Shown: positions 10,135 through 22,398, counted from the first letter of the stretch. The stretch is DNA of 64,000 bases from Beroe ovata (GCA_946803715.1 CAMPET010000200.1:71695-135694), one strand, 5' to 3'. Numbers and translations: made by a program. The notes: generated from the letters alone by a model not told the origin.

Positions 10135-11723
10135 AATATTTTACAACGTCCACGAATGATACGTTAATTGCTTGTTACCTGTTTCGGTTAACTTCATGCC
10201 ATCATACAAAACTACTCACTATAGCATTCCCAATAGCTTGACCGCTAAAATAATTTGGGGGACTTTTTGTGCCAGTGGGAATGCGGCACCGACTGGGACA
10301 GTCTCAACCGCACGCACGTGTATAAGAAAGGCGGCATTGTCAAACCAAAGCAACAACATTTAGCTGGCTACTAATGTTGGAGTGCGCTATCGACCGGAAA
10401 GAGATAGTATCTCTGATCTTCTATTTTTGGTGTCGCCGACACGTTGAAGTTAATTGCGGTACTGTTTCGATCTAATTTCCGTGTTTTTCCGTGGGATTTT
10501 CCGGATTCAAGCTAATTCTCGAAACTCTGGATTCTCTTTTGTTTACACTGCCAAATCTCGACACTGCCAACACTGCCATGTCTTCTTCAGCAGCTTCGTT
10601 TAAGTTTGTGGAGAGATCCCCCTCAACCGTTGTAGCTGAATCATCTTTTCCTTCATTTTTTACTGTTGTGCAATTCGCTCTTCAATTTTTTTCATTGTTT
10701 ATTTTATAGTATACTGATGGATTATCGTATAGTATACAGATGAATAATCTCTCTATAACCATGTTTATTGTACACTATATGGATGAATAATCATCATCAT
10801 TGATCAATTATTGATCACCATACACAACGATAATTCCTGTCCATGACGGGTGATAGTGTAATTTTCGGCAGCATTATTCGGATAAAAGTTGTAAAATAGA
10901 GTTTCACCAAGATCAAAAAAATAACACATTCCTGCTTGAATAGCTAGTTACTAATATGAATAAGAAAATCTAACTGGAAACATTCAAAGCGCCGCAAGAA
11001 AAACATGTTCAGCTCAAAATGAATCTAGAAAATTTTTTTGAAATATAACACTGACACTTCTAAAAGCGATATATCTGTTAAAGATAAGAAAACAACGTGC
11101 TTTTTTATCATTATTCAAGAAGATCAAGTTACTGGAAATTTAAAAATAGTATGGTTACCGCGTGCTCTATGATCATTCTTATCACGAGTAATGATCGAAT
11201 CAAAAAACTTAAGCTGATGTTCGTTGTTCCCTGGTACACCTCGGAAGATATGTGGCAAAATGGACTCCTGCTCAAAATCATCATATGACTTGCAATTATT
11301 ATCGGCGCAAAAAATATTAGTTGATTACATTAAACCGAATAAGGCAATATGTGGAAGGACGCACATGATAGAAAGCAATAGAGCAACAAATATGGACATT
11401 GGAAATTGAGATACTGATTAACTTTTCTGGCCATGTAGGGGAAAGAATATCATGCCATAGGCAGATGCTCTATGACAGCTTTTATATAAAGGACAGTATA
11501 CTCTGTCATTCCATTTCCAAAGTCAACGGATAATGTTTTCAATCCTCCGTTCTTTGCTGCATACTCAGAGCTTTACTCATCCTAACCTCTTGATATCTGC
11601 TATAAAATCAATGACACTGTTGGGCGTTGACAATAACATTTGTATCACGCGTCCTTTCCTTCGAGCTACTCAAGATCATGTTTTGGTATGAGCTGATACC
11701 GGCAAAAGGGTCATAAGATTTGT

Positions 11724-11934
11724 AGATGTGTCCATTGTGTCCATCACCTGGGGAATGTCTAATGCACGTCTAATGCACGTCTAATGCACGTCCATTAGAC
11801 GTCCATTAGACATTTCACTCAGTTTGAAAATTTGGTATTTTTGTCCATTGCACACCAGTGGACACAATGGCCACAATTTGTGCATTTTCGATGTCTAATG
11901 GACATGTTCAATGGACACAATGGACATCGATCTT
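11724..11934. repeat. Inverted and direct short repeats upstream of the fusogen gene
   Basis: 'gatgtgtccattgtgtccat' near 11724-11743 is nearly the reverse complement of 'tcaatggacacaatggacat' near 11908-11928. In between, 'gtctaatgcac' is repeated three times and 'gtccattagac' follows twice (11756-11811). The arrangement suggests a small palindromic element. It ends at the N at 11935, so its right edge may be an assembly join. Confidence 0.6.
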
Positions 11935-11954
11935 NGCGCTGAACAGCGATACAA

Positions 11955-14900
11955 ATGTCAGTGATGCTTCTCATTACCATACTTTGGATGTTGTTGCAGA
12001 ACAAGTCGTGTTCAGGAGAGGAGGTTATCTGCAGTGCGACAACTGATGTCACGGTTTCCTTGGAGCACAGACAGCGATTCATGGGCACTGATATCTACCA
12101 GTCAGCTCTCATTATTGAAAACCTTTACAATGGGGCCACGGTAAGCGGGCTGGCATAGGCAATCAATTAATGACATGGTAATGAGTCAATTAACAAGGAG
12201 TTATAGTTCTAATTAATCCGAAAACTGATAGTCCAAATTTGAAATTATTCATAACTGTCTTGAAAATACTCTAAAAATCAATTTGATTTTGAGAATATTT
12301 TTCAAGAAAGTTAATTAATAAATAATAAAATAATAAAAATAATAAATAATAAAAATAGGCACATTTTCAGGCATGTTTCGATCTCAAAAACTCAGTTGAC
12401 GGGACTCTTCACCGATTCGCAGTGAAGATTGAATCTCTTTATGCGACATCTAGTTTTGAGGATCAGTACGAGTTCGGCATTCCAGAGGCAAAGGTACGCT
12501 GGCGTGTTTATTTCACATTAGATGGCAACTAGTGCCGGTGTCGATGCAACAATAAGGCAAAATAACGCAACAATAACGCAACAAAGTACTAAAATGCATA
12601 GAAACTGTTTTACCTTTATAAACTCCTCAATATCTGCTCAATGGCTAGCAGCTTTGGCTAAATCTACTCCCTTTGGCCAAAGCTGATATATGGGTACAAT
12701 TCCCGCAGGCTGTGTGTACATGCAGTTGCAAAGAGGTGATCAATGGAGGCAACTGCAATGAGGAGGTTGCTAATTTCTGCATGGGACACAACAGTGACGA
12801 TATCTGTGTGGAGATCACTGAGCAAACATCCAATACTGACGACTGTCTGCTTGACTTGGGGTCACAGAGTGCGGTATCGTGCTGTTCTGTAGGTATCCGG
12901 CAATCCAGTATCAACAGCACTTACAAAGCAATGAGAATACGAGATCAACATCAGTACAATATCAAACTTCTCGTCTACCCCGATTATAGGGATGATCAAG
13001 TGTTCTATACACAAGGTATTTTTACAATGAGTAGTCTGTGTAATATATGCAGCTAAAATCAAGTATGATGTGAAAAGCTTCAATTAGTGATCGTTCATCG
13101 GTTATTAATAAACTTGTACCAAATTTCAGAGTTCAAGCTGGCGAATTCTGTAGCTCTGAGAGAGCAAGGCTTGATGTTTGAGAAGATTATCGGAACAATA
13201 GAGAATGTCGAACAGATAGTGAGCCCTAGCGAGTGGTACATAGGTATGTACTGAGTTCGACGACTCCCAATAGACACACAAACACACACAGACACACACA
13301 TACACACTCAAATGATTCAAAAAATTATAGCTGATAACTGAAAAATAGATCTGCAACTGCAGCTGATAGTTGTGTCTGATTTACTTTACTCAATCCCCCA
13401 GGAAAGAGCAAACCTTATGACAAGAATGTCTTTGAGTCACGGAGAATGCTGGCTGGAAAAAACGAGTGGGACATCTCGAAAGCTGATTGGGCAAAGTTCA
13501 ACCCAAGAACAGAGAAGTGAGTATGAAAACTGATCTGATTGGGATCTGAAGCAACGATCAGCTGACAGCTGTGCACTATATAGATTAAAGAGGAAAGTTC
13601 AGAGTGCAATGTTTTTGCGGCAATTTAGATCTTAAATTGGCCTGCCGACAACTGCGCACATAAAAATTTATTTCCCACGGTCTAACAGGGTGCCCTGTCA
13701 ATTTTTCGGGCTAATTAGGTACCTTTTATTCTTGAAACGACAACTGCGCACATTGCATTTGCACCACAATCAAACTGAAGTCTATACCAAACGACAACTG
13801 CGCACATACTCATAGGGGCAGGGTAAGGGTTAGGGTAAGGACCAGTGTTAGGTTAGGGTCAGGGTTAGGGTCAGTGTTAGGTTAGAGTCAGGGTTAGGAT
13901 CGGGGACAGGATTAGCCGGTTACGGTTAGGGAAGAAGTTGGCTGTTTGGTTCAAGGTTAGAGATACTCTCACATGGATTTTATCACTGAATGTGCGCAGT
14001 TGTCGTTTCTAATCAGGAGGTTTTCACTGATTGGGTTGACCTCAAATTTTCCCACGTTACCCTGTCAATCGCTGACCTCCAGTGTGCGCAGTTGTCCGGC
14101 AGCCCTTATATTGACTACAAACCCTCTGCAGATTCGAGTTGAATTCCGGCGTCACAGATAGCGACATCAAGGCTGCATTTTCTGCTTCTGTAAAGAACTG
14201 TGGCAAGAGTGTCATAGAGACTTCTTTCACTGCAGTCAAGGAGCACGAGTTCATTTCAAATTTGGAATCACTGGAGAAAATGCATTCTGCATATGTACAC
14301 CAGGTTTTTAGATTAGAATATCCTCCATGAAGTTTTCGGTTAACTGAGCCAAGCAATTCGAGCAGCCGGCGCATTTCAATTGTTGCAAATCCAAGCATAG
14401 TTCTAAATGCACGATCACATGATATGACTGAAATCAAACTCTATCTCATTCTCAGGTGACATGGAAGAACGATGGTTTGAGTCATGGTTCCATGAAATGG
14501 GACTTTAGAGAGTCGGTCATCAAGACAAACTTACAGTTCATATTTGAAGGTACTTTTTTTAGCCCTATACTAGGGGCAACAAGCATCTGCACTGAGATAA
14601 TTGAGATCTTGTTAACAACGATATTAACATAACTATGATTAATCAATCAATTATCTAGTTACTATCTAACCAACTCAAATATTCACCCACAGGGAAAGAA
14701 GAAGATTATGCAGTTGAAAAGGTGAGAATTAACTATGGAAGACTCCCTGATTATTATAACGTCGTTACCTAGCTGACACCATATCGTGAATGGTGTCAGT
14801 CCTAAACCCCTTCAGTCTAGTTTTTACCGATAGGGAAGACCCTGAAGCTAGTGTTCTAATTCCCATAACCCAGGTATCTAGTCACGCTGTTATGGGGAAA

Positions 14901-16693
14901 TTCACTGCCGAAGTCGTGGTATCAGAGCATGGAAACAGGTTCCTTCACATCAACATAACTGATTCAAAAGGGACAATTGAGGCATTTTTCTATGTGAGTA
15001 AAGTTATTTTTGTTAAATTTGAAACTAATGGCATTCCTGTCAATGTAGATTAGGGAAATGACAGGGAGGTTCATCCCACAATAATTGTAGTATTGCACTG
15101 TACATAATATTTTTCAGCCTTACAGTGACAGCACATCAAATCTTATAACTTTCACGTTTGATGTTACGGAGGAGGGGGCTCAGTCAAAGTACTACAGAGA
15201 TACACAGTTGAAATGTGCAGTCAATCAACCTCCTGGTATGCAATGAGATAGAGCTGGTGGATGGATTATTTTATTTTAATTGATGTTTCAAACTCTTATT
15301 CACAGCTGATCCCTCTCATCGTCGCAGGTAAATTGTGTCTCAGATCATCATCGAGAAGTTCAAACGAGGAATGCATCAGCAATGTGATGTGCAGGGAAAC
15401 AAGAATCAAGGGTAGGTGGACATGCTATGCGTCTTCCTGAAGTACCTCAAATTTGGCTTTTTGCAATGTTATTTTAAAAAGTTGGTAATATTAACTTTCC
15501 ATCCAACAGAAGCTGAGATTCCAACTTATGACTTGGTCACTAAAACAATTGAGTCTGAGGGAATGAGCAATTTGAGTTCTTGGCTCAAGTATGCCAACCC
15601 CTTTGAGTGGTTCAATGGCATTGACAATGTACAAGTGAGTAAAACTCGACTAATTCTCCTCATCATCTAGACTCATAGACATAGATTCAGTCGATTGTAA
15701 TGATCATCGGTAATATTCTCGTACCAGAGTCCACAAACCTACGTCTCCAGGAAGTCATTGTGCTGCTGCTGGAGGTGGGCGGCACCATTGGTGGCACATT
15801 TCTGGTACTGAAAGTGCTCAAAACGATGGGTCTCCTAGGAAAGTGCTGTCACTACATGTGGTGCTGCTTCCTATGCCCTAAAGTGAGTGTGTTCAAGCGG
15901 CTGTGTGTGTGTGTGTGTGTGTGNNNNNNTGTGTGTGTGTGTGTGTGTGTGTGACTACTGCCTGTGTTATTGCATAATGCATATGCATATTGTATCAATT
16001 GCCTCTGAAAATTTATCATACACAAGGTACCAAACAAGGCAGTGGTATATGCATGATCACCCGTCATCTGACTCTGAACATATCTGAACATTTCAGACCG
16101 AAAAGAAGGTTCGGGAAAGAGCAAATACAGCACGGGACAGAGCAAGCAGCTCAATGTCACATGCGAGGAGAAAGCTCAGAGAAAGTATCTCATGGAAACG
16201 CCGAGATAGGTTTGAAATGACTGAGGAGGAAACTCAACAAGTGGATGGATACATGGATAGGAGGAGTTTCAGAGAAAGGTAATATATCTACATTTTAGTA
16301 CATTTGCATCAAAAACAATCCACTTTTTTTTGATACGCGCTTCTTTTTTTGAATGAATGGATTTATGTATTCACAAATCAACCAAAAATAGATCTATTTT
16401 TACAATTCAGTCCAACATTTTTCAATTATATCGTGGTAACTGGGTAACAATGGACAATGAACACCTTGGCATTCATATCTACTCCACCTCGCAGGCTAAG
16501 TACAGTGGCCATTGCAAAAAGACTGAGAAGAATGATGTCAATGAAAGCTAAAATGCGGGATGGTCTCATCGAAGGTGACGTAATTGCCAACAAGAATGCA
16601 ACAATGGATGAAGTTATAATTGAGAAGCACATAAATGAAAGGGAGAAAGATATTGTCGAGAAGAAAGTGAGTTTTGCAGATGATCGGGTTTGA
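11955..16693 (+). CDS. EFF-1/AFF-1 family cell-cell fusogen (fusexin superfamily)
   Basis: Fifteen phase-consistent exons: 11955-12140, 12371-12493, 12709-13015, 13130-13243, 13402-13516, 14132-14303, 14456-14549, 14693-14721, 14874-14993, 15118-15235, 15328-15411, 15510-15634, 15691-15882, 16097-16278 and 16495-16693. They encode about 719 residues. Residues 1-21 are a signal peptide. The junction of exons 2 and 3 reads 'YEFGIPEAK/AVCTCSC', and a cysteine-rich module follows (Cys 106, 108, 110, 119, 127, 136, 149 and the CC pair at 161-162). Then come 'STYKAMRI', 'SVKNCGKS' and 'NRFLHINITDSKGTIEAFF'. This order and these motifs match nematode EFF-1, as I recall it. A single transmembrane segment lies near 549-573, followed by 'CCHYMWCCFLCP' and a very basic cytoplasmic tail of about 125 residues. 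Known family members are homotypic type I membrane fusogens with a class II fold. Function in this organism is inferred. Exon 11's acceptor and exon 13's start are the least certain junctions. Confidence 0.85.
13639..14104. mobile_element. TIR element with telomere-like core, in intron 5 of the fusogen gene
   Basis: Outer inverted repeats: 'cctgccgacaactgcgcaca' from about 13641, and its complement 'tgtgcgcagttgtccggcag' to about 14102. Inner copies of 'acgacaactgcgcacat' lie at 13737-13753 and 13791-13807 in direct orientation, and at 13990-14007 inverted. The centre (about 13815-13935) is a run of degenerate GGGTTAG/GGGTCAG units resembling telomeric TTAGGG repeats. No coding frame is present. 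Its position wholly inside an intron suggests insertion of a non-autonomous element. Confidence 0.75.
15904..15953. repeat. (GT)n microsatellite with N gap 15924-15929
   Basis: A pure GT tract interrupted by six unknown bases, starting about 20 bases after the donor of fusogen exon 13 (15882). The true tract length is unknown. Confidence 0.95.
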
Positions 16694-17320
16694 ACTTTGA
16701 ATGCAGCTGATCCTGCGGTGCTCATCAGATTAAACTGAAAACTTGTGAGCTTTTGGAACCATATTAAGACAAAAGAAAAATCGAGCAAGGTATTGGCCAT
16801 GAACCACGCACGTAATTACAGTGGTTGTTTCTGTAGCTAAAATCCGCAATAAATTATGACGCGTGCTTACGTATTATAATAGCGAATATTTAGGTTAATG
16901 GCCACAAATTATTACATGACAAAATCATATTTATTTGATTATCAGTGATAGCAATAGCATTAGACTTAGTCACTTTTCATTTCCTCTTTGTACAGAGTTT
17001 GTAATTAACTTCCCATTCGATAGATATACCTAGGACCTAGGTATAATAATAGCGAATATTATTATTGCATTGTTAGCTTGAATCTTTATTTTAGTTCCTA
17101 GATAGGAGCTCTGTGTTCCAGAATTTGTTTTTTCTCTTTGAATTCTGAAATGCAGAAAGTGTTAAGTGTTAATTTCTATGATATTGGATGGAAATGTCTT
17201 GTTTATCATTATGTTATTTTACAGTTAACAATGACGGAGTTTGTACTTTTGTACAGCCAAGGACATTATTGAACTCTTGATACCTTTTCTTATACAGTTT
17301 GAAATCTTTTTCACACCATC
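16694..17320. other. Fusogen 3' flank and intergenic gap
   Basis: AT-rich with no gene. A candidate polyadenylation signal AATAAA lies at 16848-16853, about 155 bases after the fusogen stop codon. The right part is presumably the 5' flank of the glycosyltransferase gene; no promoter element is evident. Confidence 0.45.
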
Positions 17321-19003
17321 ATGAATCGAATGTTGTCTTTTCCATGCAAGTTTCAATGGCAAAATACAATTATAGCAGCCCGAGCATATACTAACTTGAA
17401 CATATTTGACTGGATGAATGATTTCAAGATGACCTGCCCAAGAAGGAGACTGAAACGTATAATATTCATCGTTTTCTGCTTTCTCATGATTTGGTTTCTT
17501 GACATTTGGAATCGATTGCTGTGTTTCATAAGCAATCGTACAGATGAACCTTCAGATGTCATCAATAACAAGAAATGGATGAACCAGGATCAAAAATTGA
17601 TTCAAATAAGACTGATATATGGCGGTTTATGCTGGTCTTCATCAAAGTATAACGAACTGATATTAGCATTCTGTAATCCTAATCGCAATGATCATTCATT
17701 CCACCTATCGATTGAAGGGGTCCTGATCAAACATCAGGGTATTGATCCAGATGAGTTGTTATGTGTCACCACCAAACAGAGCAAATTAACATTGCAGAAG
17801 TGTGGCCAACACCAATCTATCTTGTTCAGTGTTGACGATGGATTTGATAGTTATATCCAAATAACTGACCCTGTAACTGGTGTCAAGAAATGTGTGAACG
17901 CTACTTATTCGCCAAGGAAGAGAAAAGACATAATTGGGATACCTAAAAATGGGAGTGTAATGCATTTGTCTGACTGTACTGACAAACAGGAACTTCGAAT
18001 TGAGGCTGTCGATGAAAATTCTTTTCGTATTGATCGGATGGCACTCATAATACCTAATTCACCGTTACCAGTACATGATCAAAATTGTACAGGCGAGCTT
18101 TGTCATTTGAATGAGCGTCACGGACCAATAAAAACAGTGATAACAGATGGGGAAGAATGCTTAAATGCATCAGATTGTGTTACAGTGGTTACAAAGACTA
18201 CCAGGAGACCTCTCCTGGTACTACGAATGGCCAGGTCCATAAGAGAGAATCTCGGGTATGATATGCCAATCATCACTGTTGATGATGGACCTGAGGGGCA
18301 TGGGGATGAGGTGATGGGGAACATGACCATGTTTCCTCGATTGCAGTATCATATATCTGATGATGAGGATCTTGGTATTTCCCAAGGGAGAAATCTAGCA
18401 CTTTCCTTAGTGAAGACAAAGTATACCCTGTTCGTTGATGATGATAATCTATTCAATGAGCAGACATCACTTGAAGTGGCTCTACACATTCTAGAGACAA
18501 CAGATGCAACTGCTGTTGGCGGAACGTACAGCGGTAACCAAGACTTTAGCGGATTTTTAAGATTGAATGATTACGGTCCTAACAAGGTTCAAATTCTAAA
18601 GCTTTACAAAGGTTCCTGCATGGAAGCTAATTTGACTGTGCCTGGATTCCCACAGTGTGTTGATTGTGACTTAACGAGCAACATATTCTTGGCTCGGACA
18701 CACGATATGAGGGAAATAGGAGGATGGAGCAAGGAGTTGAAAGTTGGAGAACATAAAGACATCTTCATGAGATTGAAAGCAGCCGGAAAGAAGGTGGTGT
18801 ATTGTCCCCAATTCCAAGTTTTCAACAAGAGAGCTTATGCAAAGAGTGAATTGACGTCGAAGGATTACTACCAAAGAAGATTTCAACGCAAAAAACAAAT
18901 GGAGCAACTGTTTTGCAATCGTTGGAACATTGGAGGGGTAGTTGAGGTTGGGAAAAATCAATTGAACTATTCATCATTGATAAAGATGACAGATAGCAGA
19001 TAG
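17321..19003 (+). CDS. Type II Golgi glycosyltransferase, GT2/GT12-like (beta-1,4-GalNAc-transferase type)
   Basis: Intronless frame of 560 residues. A short cytoplasmic N-terminus with a basic patch ('RRRLKR') precedes one hydrophobic segment near residues 46-68 ('IIFIVFCFLMIWFLDIW'), which is type II Golgi topology. A cysteine-containing stem region of unknown fold follows (about 90-280). The catalytic GT-A domain begins near 'CVTVVTKTTRRPLLVLRMA'. It has 'IITVDDGPEG', then 'DLGISQGRNLAL', the metal-binding DDD at 373-375 ('LFVDDDNLF'), 'AVGGTYSG' and 'VGEHKDIFMRLKAAGKKV', and it ends in a basic region. The order resembles B4GALNT1/2-type enzymes, which add GalNAc to glycolipids or glycoproteins. 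Acceptor specificity cannot be read from the sequence. The ATG at 17321 is the first in frame; an internal Met at 17414 would still keep the membrane anchor. Confidence 0.8.
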   Translation: MNRMLSFPCKFQWQNTIIAARAYTNLNIFDWMNDFKMTCPRRRLKRIIFIVFCFLMIWFLDIWNRLLCFISNRTDEPSDVINNKKWMNQDQKLIQIRLIYGGLCWSSSKYNELILAFCNPNRNDHSFHLSIEGVLIKHQGIDPDELLCVTTKQSKLTLQKCGQHQSILFSVDDGFDSYIQITDPVTGVKKCVNATYSPRKRKDIIGIPKNGSVMHLSDCTDKQELRIEAVDENSFRIDRMALIIPNSPLPVHDQNCTGELCHLNERHGPIKTVITDGEECLNASDCVTVVTKTTRRPLLVLRMARSIRENLGYDMPIITVDDGPEGHGDEVMGNMTMFPRLQYHISDDEDLGISQGRNLALSLVKTKYTLFVDDDNLFNEQTSLEVALHILETTDATAVGGTYSGNQDFSGFLRLNDYGPNKVQILKLYKGSCMEANLTVPGFPQCVDCDLTSNIFLARTHDMREIGGWSKELKVGEHKDIFMRLKAAGKKVVYCPQFQVFNKRAYAKSELTSKDYYQRRFQRKKQMEQLFCNRWNIGGVVEVGKNQLNYSSLIKMTDSR

Positions 19004-19424
19004 TGAGCACAATATAGTTGCTACTTCATGTATTCAGATTTGATTGTCTGACTGAAGTGTACAATTAAGCTATTCGTTGATAGGGAGACTTGTCTGAAAT
19101 ATATAGAAATTAACAATCTGAATAGGATGAAATTATAACAACTCCAGATAAACAATATGTCATCACTGTGAATTTAACTACGGTAATTTCTTGACTTATA
19201 TTCTGAGTCAGATTGTCCAGCACAGTCACATAAGCCGTGATATTGAATTGATTACATGAAGGGGGATCGCTTCTCATATTTGAGAGGCAACTGACTTCAA
19301 TGCTCTCCTTTTACTTGCCACATTTATCTTCTGGACCAAATGAGGATCTTCAGAGTACTCTGACGCCAATTTTCCTGTGTAATTATGCAGAGCTGACGTA
19401 ATAGCATAATGATATTACTAATAT

Positions 19425-20644
19425 TCAATAATGCATCAGAAATTCTATGGGACAAGCAATATTCATGCGGCCTATCATGCATTTTAATGTATCAATGTTT
19501 ACAATCATATCAATGGAACCTTCATCTGTGACTTTGGTTGTGTCTGCTCCTCTATCAAGGAGTAATTGTGTCATTTCAGTGAGGTTGAAAGCAGCAGCAA
19601 AGTGAAGAGCTGTCCAGCCATGGGTATCCTGAGCATCAATATCACCTCCGGCATCAAGAAGTATCTCACAGGCGTCATGATCATCATACACCACACACTC
19701 ATGTAAATAACGCTTTCCCTAGGGAAAGAATATGTGCTACATAGCAGTGGGCGATTCACTTTTTCGTTTTCACATGGCATCCACTTGGAAATTCATTCAA
19801 AGTATGGTGAGTGTTTGGAAATTGGGACACCATGAAATGTGGTTTGAATTAGAAACCTCTGATGTGAGCACATTGACATCAATCTCGTCATTGTCAATGA
19901 AGTCCATCAGTGCATCATAGTCCTGCATCTTTATAGCTGATAAGATAGTTTCCTGCGAGTATAGACGGGCTTGAACGCACGTTTTCAGCAAAAATATGTT
20001 GAAATTATGATGTGTATCGCAGGATGATTGCACCTCAGAGAGATTCTGTTTAAGCTCTGATCTAACTTCTAGTTACATTCTCAGAGAGAGGGGGGGTAGT
20101 AACTGCACCTCATAATCATGCAGCAGCGTATCATCTTTCTCTCTCAAGCACCCAACATCAACTTCATTCTTTCCATTAAAATCTTCAGCAGCTGGAGTTC
20201 CCTGTACAATATCATGGAGACAATTGAACCTCAAGTAAAAAGATGGATGAGTTAAATTGATTGTAGATCACCTTCTCTTTAGGCTTTCGTCGTTTGGAGT
20301 TTCTCATAGCACTCAGAAGTCCATCCTCATTTGCATCAGGAATGGTGATTTCATCTGTGAATAATGGTTGATCACCTACGAATTTCTATTTATATTCATT
20401 ATCTGATCAGCCAATAAGGGTATCAATTAGTTCTCAAACTGATCATCTCACATGAATGTAGGTAATGAGTCAAAACATTTCATGTAAAGATGATTCTATG
20501 CTCTACTACCCTCACACCTTTGCACTTCCCGAGATGAGGATCAGGGAGGCCGAGGGGTGCAGTTTCCTGATCAACTGGACTCTTCTTCTTAGTACGAATT
20601 CTCAGACCGATAAAAGCCTTTATTCCCCGGAGTTTCTCAGTCAT
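19425..20644 (-). CDS. Small ankyrin-repeat protein
   Basis: Five minus-strand exons with consistent phases: 20518-20644 (ATG at 20642-20644), 20272-20354, 20109-20201, 19857-19952 and 19425-19718. They encode about 230 residues. The N-terminal half is charged and probably disordered, with two basic clusters ('RIRTKKK' and 'KRRKPKEK') that could act as nuclear localisation signals. The C-terminal half has about three ankyrin repeats: a helix pair around 'YDALMDFIDNDEIDVNVL', then 'GKRYLHECVVYDDHDACEILLDAG', then 'GWTALHFAAAFNLTEMTQLLL'. It is probably a binding adaptor. The layout recalls short PPP1R-type or nuclear ankyrin proteins, but no specific family is claimed. The donor at the end of exon 3 (GAG|gtgcag) is weak and the next exon could be joined differently. 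Confidence 0.7.
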
Positions 20645-22398
20645 ACTTCATCATCATGATCAAATATGAGCTAAAAATGGTGAGAATATCAATCACAGAA
20701 TAAGATGAAATTCCTATGTATTGAAGTGATAAACTTCGAAATCGATTAACGAAATATAATAGCAGACAAATAATAAAGGTCATGATAAGCATTTAAAATG
20801 CATTGACAGGGTGTGATTATATAAGCACAATGTGAGTTTATAACTGCATCACATAATGACTGATGATAGTAAGCTGAACAAAAACACTTGTTAAAACATG
20901 TAGCTTAACAGGAGGTCAAACACTTAGAAACTAGAACTTACTTGAGATGTGATCTGAGTTAATACAACCTGCATCTCATCAACACAAATAGCTCTTCTCA
21001 AATGCATGTTCCACAGTCGAGTCAAGTGTGATTGGAAACAAAAAACAATCAGGCCGAAGATCAAAGCAAAAATGCGAAGCAAGCTCAAGTATAATAAGCA
21101 AATTATTTATAGAGGAATCCTCTGTTATCTGTACGGATAGCAATAAGAACTATACAACACTCCAGAGCATTGCAAAGGACTATACAACTGAGGACTGAGG
21201 AGCATCACAGTATCTGTTCATGACTTTCAGATCACATGAAATTTCACACATCTGTTCCAATGCTAGTGCATCCTCAAGAGTGTTGGTGACATGAAGAAGC
21301 GTGCTGAATTAAGAATTAAATACACACTACACAGGCTCTATTATAGCTCCAACCCTAAACAATAACAGCAAACATGTGAATCTCAAATTTGGAGGATCGC
21401 TGCGATAATTGTCTCTATAAGACATGAGAAGCTGGCGCGCGCTCAGCTAGGCTATAGCTAAGCTAAGGATCTTGGAGACTGAATACAATACACATATACA
21501 TCCGTGCTATGTTCCATGTGTATATTAAACAGAGTGTGTGAACTGTTACTATAAAGCTATAACATAAACAATGTAAATTGTATGTGTGTGTCTTGCTATA
21601 CTTAGTTAACAGAGGTGATTATGACAATGAAATGTGTCACTGTCAGTCTGAGCTATACCCACATGTGATGGACGGTGTTTGCATGAGTTTGAACTTTTTT
21701 CATGTTTGAGAGCTTGTAGTTGTACATACGTTGAGTATTCGTACAGGTGTATCTATGACTAAATGAGAGTAGCGAGTACCTATATGATAATGATCGGGGA
21801 CTGAATGAAAGTATAGTGGTCGGGAAGTTTGATATGGAACATGATCCTAAGCGAGCTTGAGAAATTCCGGAGTCTTGAACTTGCGAGTAGTGTTCAGCTG
21901 AGGGGAATGACTATGAGAGATAGGAAATGTGTGGGATGAGTCGTGTACTGCATGCATATCATTCCTTCCCAATAAGTTACTGACCTATTATAAACATTAT
22001 CCATTGATTGATGACATATTGCATCAACTTCAATGAAATAATGCAGGTCAAATACTTCATTGATTATGCATCATATCATCTGTAATTTTCATGTTCAAAT
22101 GAATATGAGTATGACTTTATGCGAGCGAGCTTATGCGACGAAGTTGCTTTTTTCACAACGATCAGCTAAACGCTGTAGTCCAATAAGCTGTGTCAACGCA
22201 AGTTTTACATGTGAACCAATACAGTTGTTAATAGAGTTGTGGCTATGATAATACAAACACACACACACACACAAAATTGAAATATAACTTCATTGTTTGC
22301 ATGTTAGTCAGTTGCACTTTTCTCGAATTAACATGTTGGCTTAGTCTGATTTTCAATCTAATTACCTTGTGATGGTATAAACTGTAAACCCTGTCTCT
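20645..22398. other. Intergenic, no gene seen
   Basis: AT-rich sequence without supported coding exons; the short frames lack recognisable motifs. It holds the divergent 5' flanks of the ankyrin gene (left) and the unrecognised gene starting at 22399 (right), and a short (CA)n tract at about 22256-22274. Confidence 0.5.

Larger units (their letters stand above)
9939..11954. other. Intergenic between TPP1-like gene and fusogen gene
   Basis: No supported gene. It holds a foldback element (9999-10134), AT-rich unique sequence with scattered short frames (for example 10491-10709, not convincing), and an inverted-repeat block (11724-11934) that ends at a single N (11935). The promoters of the divergently arranged TPP1-like gene (left) and fusogen gene (right) should lie here. 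Confidence 0.5.

Noticed and set aside
10491-10709. 72-residue hydrophobic frame between the TPP1-like and fusogen genes
   Set aside because: No neighbouring exons, no family resemblance, and AT-rich low complexity.
12709-13015. HAP2/GCS1 gamete fusogen as identity of the cysteine-rich exon
   Set aside because: Both families share the class II fold, but 'YEFGIPEA-AVCTCSC', the CC pair followed by 'STYKAMRI', and later block order fit EFF/AFF and not the HAP2 domain signature.
13815-13935. True telomere or chromosome end
   Set aside because: Repeats are degenerate, only about 120 bases long and enclosed by inverted repeats inside an intron.
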